Shown: positions 22,635 through 35,210, counted from the stretch's first letter. The stretch: 64,000 bases of DNA from Pleurodeles waltl (GCF_031143425.1 NC_090447.1:136357106-136421105); one strand, 5' to 3'. Made by a program: numbers and translations. Notes: a model not told the origin generated them from the sequence alone.

Positions 22635-24722
22635 TTAACCCCTCGGATGCCCAGGATGTAACGGTTACATCATCGTTTGCACCACTTGAGTACCGAGGAC
22701 GTAACCGTTACGTTCTGCTATGGGTCCTCGGGAGGAGCAGTAGCACTCCCCCTGATGGCCAAGAACCCCACCTTCCCTGGGCAGGGATAGAAGGGAAATC
22801 GCTTCCCCTTCAATACCCACCCCCCGGATCCCCCACCGTGAAATCTAATGACGTCAACGCACAATCGCGCGCTGACCTCATCAGAGGCTGCCCCCTTCGC
22901 GCTGGAAGCATTTCTCCTCCGATCACATGGAGGGGGCGAGAGAGGCCTTTCCTTTCCTTTGATATCTCTCTATGCATTTCTGCAACCACTTAGGCACCAC
23001 GGATTGGTGTGTGTGTATGTGTGTGTTTTGTGTGGGGGGCAGCCCCTTGGGCAAGGGTCACTCCCCATGGGGGCACATTACTGCTGGACAAATCTGCCCC
23101 CTTTGGGGGCAGATCGGCCTATTTGTGGAAGTCCCATCTGCCTCCAAGGGGTGCAGAAACCCCAGAAGGGAAGATTATTTTTCAAAAAAGAGGGTGTGAG
23201 TATGGCCACACCCCCACCCCAAATAAATGAGGCCAAAGCTGTTCTGCCCACCGGTGGGCAGATGGGGCAATTACCCCCAAATCACTCCCCGGGGGGCAGA
23301 AAACCTACTAGATGCCAAAAAAATTGGGTGGTGGCTACCAACCATTATGGGCCTGGTTATGCCCCCCCCCCCAACTTAAGGGAGTAACTGTCGTTCAGCT
23401 CTCTCCTGCACACTAAAACATCTTATCCCACAGCAAGCAAGAGGACATTGGATTATTTTGTGTTTTGGTTTTACATTTGGGCCATGAGAGCTGATCTAAC
23501 TCTCAAAATTGTCCCACTTGGAATGGTGAGGGCTTCACTTTTTGGATGTTGGGACGCTACCATGTAGAAAAATCTACAACACCTAGACACATCTGAAAAC
23601 TAAACATTTGGGTGAGTCCAGGGTGGAGTGCTTCACATGCACCCACACCATTTTCTTACCTACAATGCCCTGAAAACCTCCAACTTTCCTGGAAATCACA
23701 AATTTTTCCCACATTTTTGTGATGGAACCTTCCGGAATCTGCAGGAATCCACACAATTCCTACCACCCAGCATTGTGTCATCTATACCGATAAAATTTCT
23801 GCTGCACTTGTCAGCTTAAAGATGTATTTTTTCCAAACTGCCCTTTTGGACCCGCTTTGGTTCCCCCTCAATTTCAACATGTCTTTGGCTTTTCCCTGTC
23901 ACAGGCACCTGGCCCACCTACACAAGTGAGGTATCATCTTTATCGGGAGCCTGGGGAGAACATTGGATGGTAGGAAATTTGTCCTGGTGCACAGATCCCA
24001 CACAGAAATGTAGGAAAAATTTGATTTTTTAGCTAAATTTGAGGTTTGCTGAGGATTCTAGGTAAGGAAACACTGGGGGATCCATACAAGTCACACCTCC
24101 CTTGCCTCCCTCAGGTGTCTAGTTTTCAGAAATGTTTGGGTTTGGTAGGTTTTCTTATATGGCTGCTGAGCCCAGGACTAAAAACGCAGGTGCATCCCCC
24201 GAAAAACAGGTAGTTTTGTATTTGATGATTTTGATGTGTCCACATGGTGTTTTGGGCATTTCCTTTCGTGGGCATTTGGTCTACCTGCACAAGTGAGGTA
24301 CCGTTTTTATTGGGAGACTTGGAGGAACACTGGGTGGAAGGAAATTTGTGTCTACTCTCAGATTCCAGAACTTTCAGTCACCGAAATGTGAGGAAACTGT
24401 GTTTTTTGGGCAAAATTGTGAGGTTTACAAACAATTCTGGGTAATAGAGTCTGGTGAAAGCCCCACAAGTCACCCCATCCTCGATTCCCCTTGGTTTCTA
24501 GTTTAAAAAAATGCACAGGTTCGGTAGGTTTCCCGAGGTGCCGGCTGAGCTACAGGCCAAAATCCACAGTTAGGCAACTTTCAAAAAATAGCTCTGCTTT
24601 TTGGGGGGAAAAAAAGATTTGCCCACGTTGTGTTTTGGGACATTTCCTGTCAAGGGCAGACTTGGGGGAACGTTGGGTGGAAGGAAATTTGTGTCTCCTT
24701 TCAGATTCCAAAACGTTCTGTC
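22635..24722 (+). mobile_element. TTAA element, left part only (duplicate)
   Basis: Starts at a TTAA (22635-22638) followed by CCCCTCGGATGCCCAGG. It is identical in layout to the left 2.1 kb of the complete copy at 25723. It has no right end of its own because it was made by the tandem duplication. Just inside the end are two short palindromes, GATGTAACGGTTACATC (22655-22671) and ACGTAACCGTTACGT (22699-22713). Confidence 0.85.
23840..24720 (+). repeat. About 360-bp internal tandem repeat (unit 1)
   Basis: Repeated blocks start with ACAAGTGAGGTA at about 23922 and 24286. Each then carries TGGGTGGAAGGAAATTTG, a CAGATTCC...TTTC(T/A)GTCACCGAAATG part, CACAAGTCAC and GTGCCGGCTGAGC. A third unit begins but lacks the ACAAGTGAGGTA start. 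Confidence 0.8.
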
Positions 24723-25722
24723 ACCCTTAATTATGGTGGACACCACTGAGTGGCCAAACTGAGGGAGAACCTCCCAGAATCAGGATTCCATGTGGGCAGC
24801 ATTTTATTTGGAACAGTTCACTTTTGTCCTTTTAGTGGCTGATGCTATACAGTTAAACAGAAACTGTAATACTTGCACATTGCCATCAAATCTGATGATC
24901 ATTTGGGTGTCATTTACATACAAGATTACATCTAGATTAAAAGATGTGATGATGCATCTTTGAAAGGTAATGTATACATTGAATAAGGGGAACTAAGAGG
25001 GTACCTTGGCATCTTTAGACATACAGGTAGGTAAAGAAACTGCTTGACTATGGTTTTAAAAAATAAAATATTTCAGTCATTTTATTGTTTTATAACAATT
25101 TCTCCTAGTCATAAAATAAGAGTGGAATTGCACACTGTTTCAAAAGTTGAATATAGATCCAGGAGAATTAGTGCTGCATTTCACCTTTATTAATGATCAT
25201 CAACTGCTTATTCCTTAAAGCTTGAAGAGTCAACATTGCTATCTGCTAAGTCTTTCAGCTGTCCTGTAATTCATCTAGCCAACTATTTTCCTTGATGAAA
25301 AGGGAAAGTGTAAGATTAATGATCTTTTCATTGACATCACAGGTAATATTGAAATAAGTCAGAAATTGCTCTAAATATTTGGATTTATGGAGGATTTCTT
25401 TGATATAGGTCAGAGAGCACAATTCCAGTTGGAAAAGAAGGTGGACAATTTTGATTTCACCTCCAAGGCAAATTAAGCGCTGCCTCAATTTAAATAAAAA
25501 AAAACCAAGGGAAATTTTTAATATCATTACTCTCCTTGCTTCTAAACGATCTTTAACGTAGATCTATCCATTAATCCACTAACCTCTGAAAAGATCTGTA
25601 CATTAATCTGATCTTGTCTAAAAAATAGGTTACTAATACATCGCATATTTGAGCTGTATCAGGTATTTGGGTAGAACAACTAGCCAGATTAGCTAGTCCA
25701 TGCACAATTTTGAAGACTTTCC
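24723..25722 (-). pseudogene. L2-type LINE, reverse transcriptase part (second duplicate)
   Basis: Second copy of 21635-22634 with the same motif order on the - strand. It differs by scattered substitutions and small indels. One of these makes a slightly longer open frame (25255-25527) than in the first copy, which is chance rather than function. Confidence 0.85.
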
Positions 25723-28700
25723 TTAACCCCTCGGATGCCCAGGATGTAACGGTTATATCATTGTTTGCACCACTTGAGTACCGAGGACGTAACCGTTACG
25801 TTCTGCTATGGGTCCTCGGGAGGAGCAGTAGCACTCCCCCTGATGGCCAAGAACCCCACCTCCCCTGGGCAGGGATAGAAGGGAAATCGCTTCCCCTTCA
25901 ATACCCACCCCCCCGGATCCCCCACCGTGGCATCTGATGACGTCAACGCACAATCGCGCGCTGACCTCATCAGAGGCTGCCCCCTTCGCGCTGGAAGCAT
26001 TTCTCCTCCGATCACGTAGAGGGGGCGAGAGAGGCCTTTCCTTTCCTTTGATGTCTCTCTATGCATTTCTGCAACCACTTAGGCACCACGGATTGGTGTG
26101 TGTGTATGTGTGTGTTTTGTGTGGGGGGCAGCCCCTTGGGCAAGGGGCACTCCCCATGGGGGCACATTACTGCTGGACATATCTGCTCCCTTTGGGGGCA
26201 GATCGGCCTATTTGTGGAAGGCCCATCTGCCTCCAAGGGGTGCAGAAACCCCAGCAGGGAAGATTTTTTTTCAAAAAAAGAGGGTGTGAGTATGGCCATA
26301 CCCCCACCCCAAATAAATGGGGCCGAAGCTGTTCTGCCCACCGCTGGGCAGATGGGGCAATTACCCCCAAATCACTCCCCGGGGGCAGAAAACCTACTAG
26401 ATGCCAAAAAAATTGGGTGGTGGCTACCAACCAGTATGGGCCTGGTTATGCCCCCCCCCCCATCTTAAGGGAGTAACTGTCTTTCAGCTCTCTCCTGCAC
26501 ACTAAAACATCTTATCCCACAGCAAGCAAGAGGACATTGGATTATTTTGTGTTTTGGTTTTACATTTGGGCCATGAGAGCTGGTCTAACTCTCAAAATTG
26601 TCCCATTTGGAATGGTGAGGGCTTCACTTTTTGGACGTTGGGACGCTACCATGTAGAAAAATCTACAACACCTAGACACATCTGAAAACTAAACATTTGG
26701 GTGAGTCCAGGGTGGAGTGCTTTACATGCACCCACACCATTTTCTTACCTACAATGCCCTGAAAACCTCCAACTTTCCTGGAAATCACTAATTTTTCCCA
26801 CATTTTTGTGATGGAACCTTCCGGAATCTGCAGGAATCCACAAAATTCCTACCACCCAGCATTGTGTCATCTATACCGATAAAATTTCTGCTGCACTTGT
26901 CAGCCTAAAGATGTATTTTTGCCAAACTGTCCTTTTGGACCCGCTTTGGTTCCCCCTCAATTTCAACATGTCTTTGGCTTTTCCCTGTCACAGGCACCTG
27001 GCCCACCTACACAAGTGAGGTATCATCTTTATCGGGAGCCTGAGGAGAACATTGGATGGTAGGAAATTTGTCCTGGTGCACTGATCCCACACAGAAATGT
27101 AGGAAAAATTTGATTATTTAGCTAAATTTGAGGTTTGCTGAGGATTCTAGGTAAGAAAACACTGGGGGATCCACACAAGTCACACTTCCCTTGTCTCCCT
27201 CAGGTGTCTAGTTTTCAGAAATGTTTGGGTTTGGTAGGTTTTCTTATATGGCTGCTGAGCCCAGGACTAAAAACGCAGGTGCATCCCCCGAAAAACAGGT
27301 AGTTTTGTATTTGATGATTTTGATGTGTCCACATAGTGTTTTGGGCATTTCCTTTTGCGGGCATTTGGTCTACCTGCACAAGTGAGGTACCGTTTATATT
27401 GGGAGACTTGGGGGAACACTGGGTGGAAGGAAATTTGTGTCTACTCTCAGATTCCAGAACTTTCTGTCACCGAAATGTGAGGAAACTGTGTTTTTTGGGC
27501 GAAATTGTGAGGTTTACAAACAATTCTGGGTAACAGAATCTGGTGAAAGCCCCAAAAGTCACCCCATCCTCGATTCCCCTTGGTTTCTAGTTTAAAAAAA
27601 TGCACAGGTTCGGTAGGTTTCCTGAGGTGCCGGCTGAGCTACAGGCCAAAATCCACAGTTAGGCAACTTTCAAAAAATAGCTCTGCTTTTTTGGGGGAAA
27701 ATAAGATGTGCCCACGTTGTGTTTTGGGACATTACCTGTCAAGGGCAGACTTGGGGGAACGTTGGGTGGAAGGAAATTTGTGGCTCCTTTCAGATTCCAA
27801 AACGTTCTGTCACCGAAATGTGACCAAATTTTGAGGTTTGTGAAGTGTTCTGTGAAACAGGACCTGGTGAGAGTCCCACAAGTCACCCTATCCTTGATTC
27901 CCCTAGGTGTCTAGTTTTCACAAATGCACAGGTTTGGTAGGTTTCCCTAGATCCCGGCTGAGCAAGAGGCTAAAATCCACAGCTAGGCACTTTGCAAAAA
28001 CAGGTCTGTTTTCATTGGGAAAATGTGATGTGTCCACGTTGTGTTTTGGGGCATTTCCTGTTGCGGGCACTAGCCCTACCCACACAAGTGAGGTACCATT
28101 TTTGAAAGACTTGGGCGAACACTGGGTGGAAGTAAATTTGTGGCTCCTCTCAGATTCCGGACCTTTCTGTCACCAAACTTTGAGGTAAAAGTGTTTTTAT
28201 TTTTGCCAAGTTTTGAGTTTTGCAAAGGATTCTGGGTAACATAACCTGGTGAGAGCCCCACAAGTCACCCCATCCTGGATTCCCCCATGTTTATAGTTTA
28301 AAAAAATGCACAGGTTTGGTATGTTTCCCAAGGTTCCGGCTGAGCTATAGGCCAAACTCCCCAGCTAAGCACTTTCCAAAAAGCATGTCAGATTTCAATG
28401 TAAAAATGTGATGTGTCCATGTTGCGTTTCCTGTCGCGGGCATTAGGCCTACCCACGCAAGTGAGGAACCATTTTTATTGGAAGACTTGGGGGAACACCA
28501 AATAGAAGAACAACTGTAATTGCCCCTTGTCTTTTTCTACATTTTTTAATTCCAAATGTAAGACTGTGTGTAAAGATGTCTATTTGAGAAATGCTATGTA
28601 ATTCACATGCTAGTATGGAGACCCTGGAATTCAGAGATGTGCAAATAATCACTGCTTCTCAACACCTTATCTTGTGCCCATTTTGGAAATACAAAGGTTT

Positions 28701-29552
28701 CCGTGATACCTATTTTTCACTCTTTATATTTCACCAAATGAATTGCTGTATACCCGGTATACAACGAAAACCCATTGCAAAGTGCAGCTCCTTTATTGGC
28801 TCTGCGTACCTAGGGGTCTTGATGAACCTACAAGCCCTATATATCCCTGCAACCAGAAGAGTCCAGCAGATGTAACGGTATATTGCTTTTGAAAATCTGA
28901 CATTGCAGGTAAAAGTTACAGAGTAAAACGTGGAGGGAAATGGCTGTTTTGTTCAGATCCATTTCAATTTTTATTTTTTTATTTTATTTTAGCTGTTATA
29001 TTCTGTAGGAAAACCTTGTAGAATCTACATAAGTGACCCCTTGCTGAATTCAGAATTGTGTCTACTTTTCGGAAATGTTTAGCTTTCTGGGATCCAGCAT
29101 TGGTTTTGTACTCATTTCTGTCACTAACTGTACTATTAGTAAAAATAGGGTATGTCCCAGTAAAATGCCAAAATTGTATTGAAAAATGTGGTTTTCTGAT
29201 TCAAGTCTGCCTGTTCCTGAAGTCTGGGAAGATGGTAATTTTAGCACCGCAAACCCTTTGTTGATTCCATTTTCAGGGAAGAAACCACAAGCCTTCTTCT
29301 GCAGCCCTTTGTTCCCAGTTTTCTTTTTATTGAAATTTGACTGTATTTTGGCTAATTTCTTGGTCTGCTCCAGGGGAACACACAAACTCTGGGTACCTCT
29401 AGAATCCCTAGGATGTTGCAAAAAAGGACGCAAATCTGGTGTGGGTAGCTTTTGTGGACAAAAAGTTATGAGGCCCTAAGCGCAAACTGCCCCAAATAGC
29501 CAAAAAAAGGCCTGCCACCTGAGGGGAAAAAGCCTGGTAGCGAAGAGGTTAA
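25723..29552 (+). mobile_element. TTAA-flanked non-autonomous element (piggyBac-like), complete, 3.83 kb
   Basis: Left end TTAA (25723-25726) then CCCCTCGGATGCCCAGG; right end CCTGGTAGCGAAGAGG then TTAA (29549-29552). The ends are imperfect inverted repeats starting with CC next to TTAA, as in piggyBac-type transposons, whose target duplication is TTAA. There is no transposase gene. The interior has a CpG-rich left part (CRE-like TGACGTCA at about 25939), a GT run, about 1.6 kb of ~360 bp tandem units and a unique right part. It interrupts an L2 LINE. Classification as piggyBac-derived rests on the ends only. Confidence 0.75.
26930..28500 (+). repeat. About 360-bp internal tandem repeat (complete element)
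   Basis: Four to five units with anchor words ACAAGTGAGGTA at about 27012, 27379 and 28084, a variant near 28459, and one unit near 27740 missing the anchor. Spacing is 350-375 bases. Units differ by substitutions and short gaps, so they are much older than the 3-kb tandem duplication. Confidence 0.8.
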
Positions 29553-30230
29553 AGAGTTGCTTGATGATTCACCTGGCTGTGAAAAAAATGCTTTTGTTCC
29601 TTCATCGGTTTGCTATACTTCTGTAAAACATATTTACATTTATCTTGTGTACTACAGTTCTTTACCATTTCCTCTAAAGGGCCTTACAGTCTTGTTTCCT
29701 TGATCCTAAAGAGTTGTTATATCAATTTGCCAAGGAAGTCATGTAAAGACTTTCCTTTTTTAATTGGAGCAATAGAAGTGAATGTGTTCGTAGTCCAATG
29801 ATTGGTGTGTTTTACAGTCGGATCAACAACTTCACTGGTATCAGGTCTCACAGATTCAGTTACTTTACAGCTGACAACCTCATAATTGATACTTAATAAT
29901 ACTTGGTATGCCATATTTTTAAAATTACAATTGTAACCAGCTAAGATATGGACATTTGCCAGGACCAGAGAATAATTAGTCCAGACTAATGAGGTCAGGT
30001 TCTGGATGTCTAAGAAATTATATGTGGGAAAAACTGATGAAAATAATGTTGTGTAAGATGTCTGTGGTGTTCCAAACGTTTTTGCAATAATACTGCTAGA
30101 GAATCCAAAAGGTCTATAGTTTTGATGGAGACTTTTAAAATGACTTGAATATTAAAACCACTTAATACAAATAATTTGGTCATTGTACGTGCTAGTGTAG
30201 CTATCAATTGCCTGAACATAAGATTACATT
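29553..30230 (-). pseudogene. L2-type LINE, endonuclease end and linker
   Basis: On the - strand, KLFVLSGFNIQV at about 30170 matches the conserved GDFNIHV box of the LINE endonuclease (Asp replaced by Gly). It is followed by IDLLDSLAVLLQ and FFPHII, as at the end of that domain. The linker (STIAPIK-like TSIAPIKKGKS near 29770) runs to the TTAA element and is continued beyond it at 25722 and 22634. This places the TTAA insertion within the linker between endonuclease and reverse transcriptase. Confidence 0.7.
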
Positions 30231-30239
30231 GTTTGGCTT

Positions 30240-31322
30240 TGTGGCAGGTGGTATGTGAGTATACAAGAGAATGATTTAGTTGATGACAAAGTCATATTAG
30301 CTCCTGGAAGCTCTGCTGATTTTATTTCTGTGAGACTCATTGCATAAATTTAATCAACCTGTCTATGTCATTCATATTCACAAAACCGGGAAGTAGGTGT
30401 GTGAGTGGCACCCATTGACAAACTCACCTTTCGCAGCTACATTTATTACTGGACTCTGATGCATATCTTGATCTCTAATCCCCCTTCATCTGGTTCTGTT
30501 TGTGAACAAACAATAGCGACTGCTCCTCTAAAGGACAACATTTTCCCCATTTCCTCATTTCATCTGGAGCAAGGGCTTCTACTTTCTTCCCATCAGCAGT
30601 CAGGTTTTCCCTGTTCACCTCTAGATCCATGGCAATCAGTTTCCATTCAACTCCCCTCTCATTTTTCTTATCCTCCAATTAGCCCTTGAATGCACGCAGT
30701 TTCGATGAGGATAAACTGTGGAAAAGCAAACTGCTTCTAGCTCTGGAATGTCTCCTTCTGCTCTGGTGCTCCTTGTTCTCCCTTTTCCTCATCTTAATTC
30801 TTGTGGAGAAAAAATGTATACTTGTCAGACATCTTCCCTGGCCCTCACAGCTGTTCCAGATTTGACTTTCTGGATCCTTGCCTCATCTCTAGCATACTCT
30901 TCTTGTACCTAACCTTCATGTTTTAACAATAGTGCTATCTTGATACATTGACCTAAATGTTCACAAAAAGGTGAAAAAAATGATAAAAAATGAAAAAGTT
31001 GAAAAGATCTAAAACAATACTGCAAATTAAGAATGCAAACTTTCTCTAAATTTGGAAAAGGATTTTAATTCTCCAGAGAAATCAGTATCAAATACCATGA
31101 AAGTTAAGAACATAAAACAAAAAATGGCATGACTATAATATAAATCAGGTAAGAGAAGCTAGAGTTATGGAGTCTTAAAGTGTTAAGGAAAAGGTATTAA
31201 GAAAGCAAAAGAGTGGCAGAACAAAATATTCACAACAGACTTTGACCTAGGCACAATTGCAGACCAACTGTGAATGAGCAGCATCAGTTAATCCTTGCAG
31301 GTCCCAACTGTCAAAGTACTAA
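30240..31322. other. Unassigned stretch
   Basis: May contain the 5' part of the LINE, but no motif could be recognised. Frames at 30405-30689 and 30475-30678 are unremarkable. Confidence 0.35.
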
Positions 31323-31735
31323 GGCCCGGATTTATAGTGGAATAGCTGCATTCCAATGCCACATTAGCATAATTTAATGCTAAAGTGGTGTTGGAAGGGC
31401 AAAAATGCTGTGCCAGATTTACAAAGTGGAGCAAATCTTGCATTGCGCCACTTTGTCACCTCTTGCACAGGCATAATGTGTGCAAGGGGGGTGTTCCAGC
31501 GCTAGGGGGGCCTTAAAACCGATGCAAAGGAATTTATGAGATTCCTTTGCGCCATTTTGATTGGCATTCTTTAATGCCTGCTAAGCGCAGGCATTAAAAA
31601 GAGGCTCCCATTGTGTTCAATGGGCCTCTGGGTGCTTTGCAGGATTAGCGTCAACATTTTTGACGCTAGTGCTTCAAAGTGCCAGACTAGCATAAAAAAT
31701 TATGATGCTCGCCCCCCTGACAACCGCCGCGGCAC
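31323..31735 (+). mobile_element. Truncated Harbinger-type MITE
   Basis: Begins GGCCCGGATTTATAGTGG, an end similar to the other GGCCC families. It continues with internal foldbacks such as GGCATTCTTTAATGCCTGC and CGCCACTTTG. No matching right end is found before the next element, so the right limit is approximate. Confidence 0.5.
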
Positions 31736-31924
31736 GCCATATTTTAGATGCAGCTCCACTTTTCATTACTCTGAGCCCAACTTTGGTATTTGTTACTTGC
31801 CTCTTACTCAGAATCCTCCAGTATGGCGAAGCAGGATGCTGAGGCCAGGAAGGGTCTAATACGTCTTTCACAAGTTCCAGCTGAATTTTTCAGTTTTGGT
31901 TACAATATTTCTGAGAGAGACAAA

Positions 31925-32443
31925 GACCCTCATTATGAGTTTGGAGGGCCGCCTCAGCGGCCCGCCAAACTTGTCCCGCCACCTGCCCGCCAGTGCAGAC
32001 AGAACACCACTGGCCCTATTACCACCGCAAGGCCGGCGGGTGGAAACAGAATTTCTGCCCGCCGGCACTGTGGCGAACAGGGCTTTCACATTGCATCCGG
32101 CTCATAATCGAGCCAGCGGCAATGTGGTGGTGCAGCAGCACTCGTCACACATTCCACTGCCCGTAATTCGGGCAGTGGAATTGGCGATAGGGCTGTGCAT
32201 GGGGGCCCCTGCACTTCCCATGCCAAGTGCATGGGCAATGCAGGGGCCCCCAGGGGTCCCCTAACACCTCCATATTGCTAGCCTTCCATGGAAAGGCTGG
32301 GGGTATGAGAACTTGTAATCCCTAGGGCAGCAGCCTGGCAGGGTCAGAGGTCATAATATGGTTGTCCCACTGCTAGCCTATTGGCGGTGGGCCCTCATTA
32401 CGAATCTGGCGATCAGTAGACCGTCAGACTCGTAATGAGGGCC
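31925..32443. mobile_element. Harbinger-type MITE (519 bp)
   Basis: Ends GACCCTCATTATGAGTTTGG and, complemented from the right, GGCCCTCATTACGAGTCTG. Flanked by AAA on both sides (31922-31924, 32444-32446). The interior is CCGCC/GGCGG-rich with further foldbacks. A second GGCCCTCATTACGAATCTGGC at about 32390 near the right end suggests a nested or rearranged end. Confidence 0.75.
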
Positions 32444-32446
32444 AAA

Positions 32447-33469
32447 GTCTGAAATCACAGGTGCTGCTTCTTCACCAGTGGGTTATTGTTCCAAGATTTA
32501 TCTTCATACTTAGTAACTTTTTGGATCTCAAAATCATCCCTCAGATGAAGGATGAACATTGGAACAAAGCGTCACAGACCAAGTGCTTTCTCAATGAGGC
32601 CCAACCAAAGCCACTTCCTTTGTGGCAGAAAGCTCCAGTCACACAGTCTTGAGACTTTTGCCTGCTAAGGGTGTACTCTCCCTGGAGTAACCTCAGCACC
32701 TTCTCCCTCTCATCTGGAAGTCAGAAAATGACTCCATTCTAAAAGCTTATTCATGCTGGGAGATTCTCTTCGGGTCTCTCCTTTTGTGGTTTCCTAATTT
32801 TTGGCTAGTGATAAAACCTGAGTGCAAATTTACTTGAAAAGTGTAACTCACCTGTGGTCTCTATGAACAGCCAAAAAAGCAGTAAACTTACTCAAAAGTG
32901 TAAATTACTCAAAAAAGAAAGTTACTTTCGTGAATCAGGTCAATATAGTGCAGCCAACACATTTAACTTCCTTGCTACCATGCAATACTTGTGGGTATGT
33001 CCTGTTTTTTCTGCCTCAACCTACTGTTGCCTAACTGAAAGTTTTAAAAAAGCAATTAGGGATAACCTATTTCACAATACATGTTTGGGGACAGAGCACA
33101 GACAGATAGTGTGGCACTGAAGGGTGGTGTGACAGAATACAGAGTTCTAATAAGAGCAAAAAAAATCATGGATGGTGAAAAATTAGTAGAGACTAGGCAG
33201 ACAAAAGGCAAATTGCTACAGGCATTATTACCAGCAAAAGCCATTTTGAAACTCCATTTCTGTTAACCACACATGTAAACATTGTAGCTGAGTTCAGGTA
33301 CCAATTTGTTATTTGAAAATGATGATGTGTGCTCTTCCTGGGAAGAATGGAGTAGACATCGGGTTTACAGTGGCTGATTTTTACCTTTCATTACTGAATA
33401 TATGCACCTAGAGGTGTGCTGTATGTATACCTACCATCTAGTTCATTTAAAGATATGAGAATTCAAGAG
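32447..33469. other. Unassigned stretch
   Basis: No supported features. Frames at 32461-32652 and 32854-33120 lack motifs. Confidence 0.4.
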
Positions 33470-33472
33470 TAA

Positions 33473-34196
33473 GGGCCGTATTATGAGTTTATTGGTCTTA
33501 GTAGGGCTGTGGCGGCGGTGTCAGAATCACCACTGCAGTGTTGGCGGTCCTACTGCATTATTACGATGCATGCAATAACATACAAAAAAGACCACTGTGA
33601 CCCCGCCACCACTACCAGCCTCTCCCCACCTGTATCAACAGCAGTCACAGGCTAAAGCGGCTGATGGCTGGAGTTCAACCCCTTTTCCTGCTGTCAGTAT
33701 TATGATGTGGCTCACCGCCAAGCTGATTGTGGTGGGAAGACCTCCAAACTCAACCTGCCAGGAACAAGAGAAATAAGCTATTAGCCCCTTATTAGGATCC
33801 ATTAATTTCTTCAGACACTTGTCCACAAAGAAAATCCACACAGTTGCGGTGAAGTCTTAAGGTAACCTACTTGTACATTTCACCATTGTTACAATGGCTG
33901 TGGACCCATGCTGTTGGACAAGGTGTGTTTCCCATAGGTAAGATACGTATGTGTGTATTTTCAGACTTGCTTCTGGTATATACATGAATATGTATTTGTA
34001 CTGTGAACCATACCTACAAAAAGTGAGTTTCCTAGCACGATGGTCCACCTTCTTGGAAGACCGCTGCCTCAAGACTGCATGCACTACAGGAACATAGTAA
34101 TATTGGGGGTGGCAGACCGCCAGCTCAGTGGTCTTCCTCGGACCACCGCCACCGTAGCGGTATGGTGGCGCAACTGCCAAACTCACAATCAGGCCC
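33473..34196. mobile_element. Harbinger-type MITE (724 bp) with TAA duplications
   Basis: Left end GGGCCGTATTATGAGTTTATTGG; right end complemented GGGCCTGATTGTGAGTTTGG. Target duplication TAA at 33470-33472 and 34197-34199, which fits the TWA preference of PIF/Harbinger. The subterminal region has GGCGG-containing words as in the large elements. No coding capacity. Confidence 0.85.
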
Positions 34197-34199
34197 TAA

Positions 34200-35205
34200 A
34201 TCAAATGCTTTCCAGTTTTTGACACTCATTGTGAATAGGTATTTTGGAATTAATAAACATATCTGCCTATTACTTTTCCAAACTGGAAATACTTGTCACA
34301 GTGGGAAGTCTGCATGCTTTCATGTTGATGCCAACTGCTTGGCCCTGTAGCTCAGACTGAATTAATGGAATTCTAAAGAGAGACTAGAACTCTCTGCTGA
34401 ACTCTTCCATATCTAATAATGAGCAGACCACTTGGTAAATTTGTAATTCTTTCAGTGCACTTCTTAATGTGGAAGATTTATAAAGCTGACGTTTAACTAA
34501 GACAATGTTGTGGTCATATGATATGTGCTTTTTAAACATTCAAATGGTTCTGATATTTCTGCAGTATTAGCCATGGAACAGGCTTAATTCCAGTATAATC
34601 AATTATATAGGTGAGAATTCTGAGTTATTTCTATTGCTGAAAATGTGTTCATTAAGAAGGGAGATGAGAGAAATTGTAACCCTTTGGCAGTCATTAAAAT
34701 GTTAGAGCTGGAACAACCATCTGTCAATTACATTGCAATTCTTTTTTACCAAAATGATAATAGGTCTTTTTTAGAGCTTGGTGGATGGGCTGGACCATTC
34801 TAATGTGACAGATCTAGATTACAAGTTCCATATGCAATCATGCACTGGAAATACAGTGGACAGCACAACCACAACCTAGGTAGGCAGGTAAGTAATCTTT
34901 ATTGCTCAACTAATCTAAATAATCACAAAATACACATGATGAGAAAACCCAATAAATTATACAATATAAAGAGCTTTAAAAAATCATCATCTTTAAATCT
35001 TTAAAATATTTACTAGGGAAACCTTCCACACAGTAAGAAAAAACCTCGATGTAAGATGCTTTGAGAAATAGGAAGTGAGATATCCTTGCTGACCGTTCTG
35101 TTTGTGCATATTTAACACCATCCACATGTGTGGTTTATTCACAAATTCAACTACTAAGGCAGACACAATGGGGAATACTACCTAAGGTCTCTAAAGTAAA
35201 AAGTG
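34200..35205. other. Unassigned AT-rich stretch
   Basis: Nothing recognisable apart from short frames. Confidence 0.4.
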
Positions 35206-35210
35206 ATATA

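Larger units (their letters stand above)
21635..27811. repeat. Direct tandem duplication, two units of about 3,088 bp
   Basis: Unit 1 is 21635-24722 and unit 2 is 24723-27811; they are nearly identical base for base. The junction reads TCTGTCACCCTTAATTATGG. It joins the right breakpoint context (TCTGTCACCGAAATG at 27806) to the left one (GCATACCCTTAATTATGG at 21631), with the three bases ACC shared. Each unit holds about 1 kb of LINE plus the left 2.1 kb of the TTAA element. The duplication is therefore younger than both and did not arise by transposition. Confidence 0.93.

Noticed and set aside
22848..23387. 179-codon frame present in both tandem units (also 25937-26476)
   Set aside because: Its preservation follows from the recent duplication. 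The translation covers a GT microsatellite and palindromic CpG sequence and has no motif.
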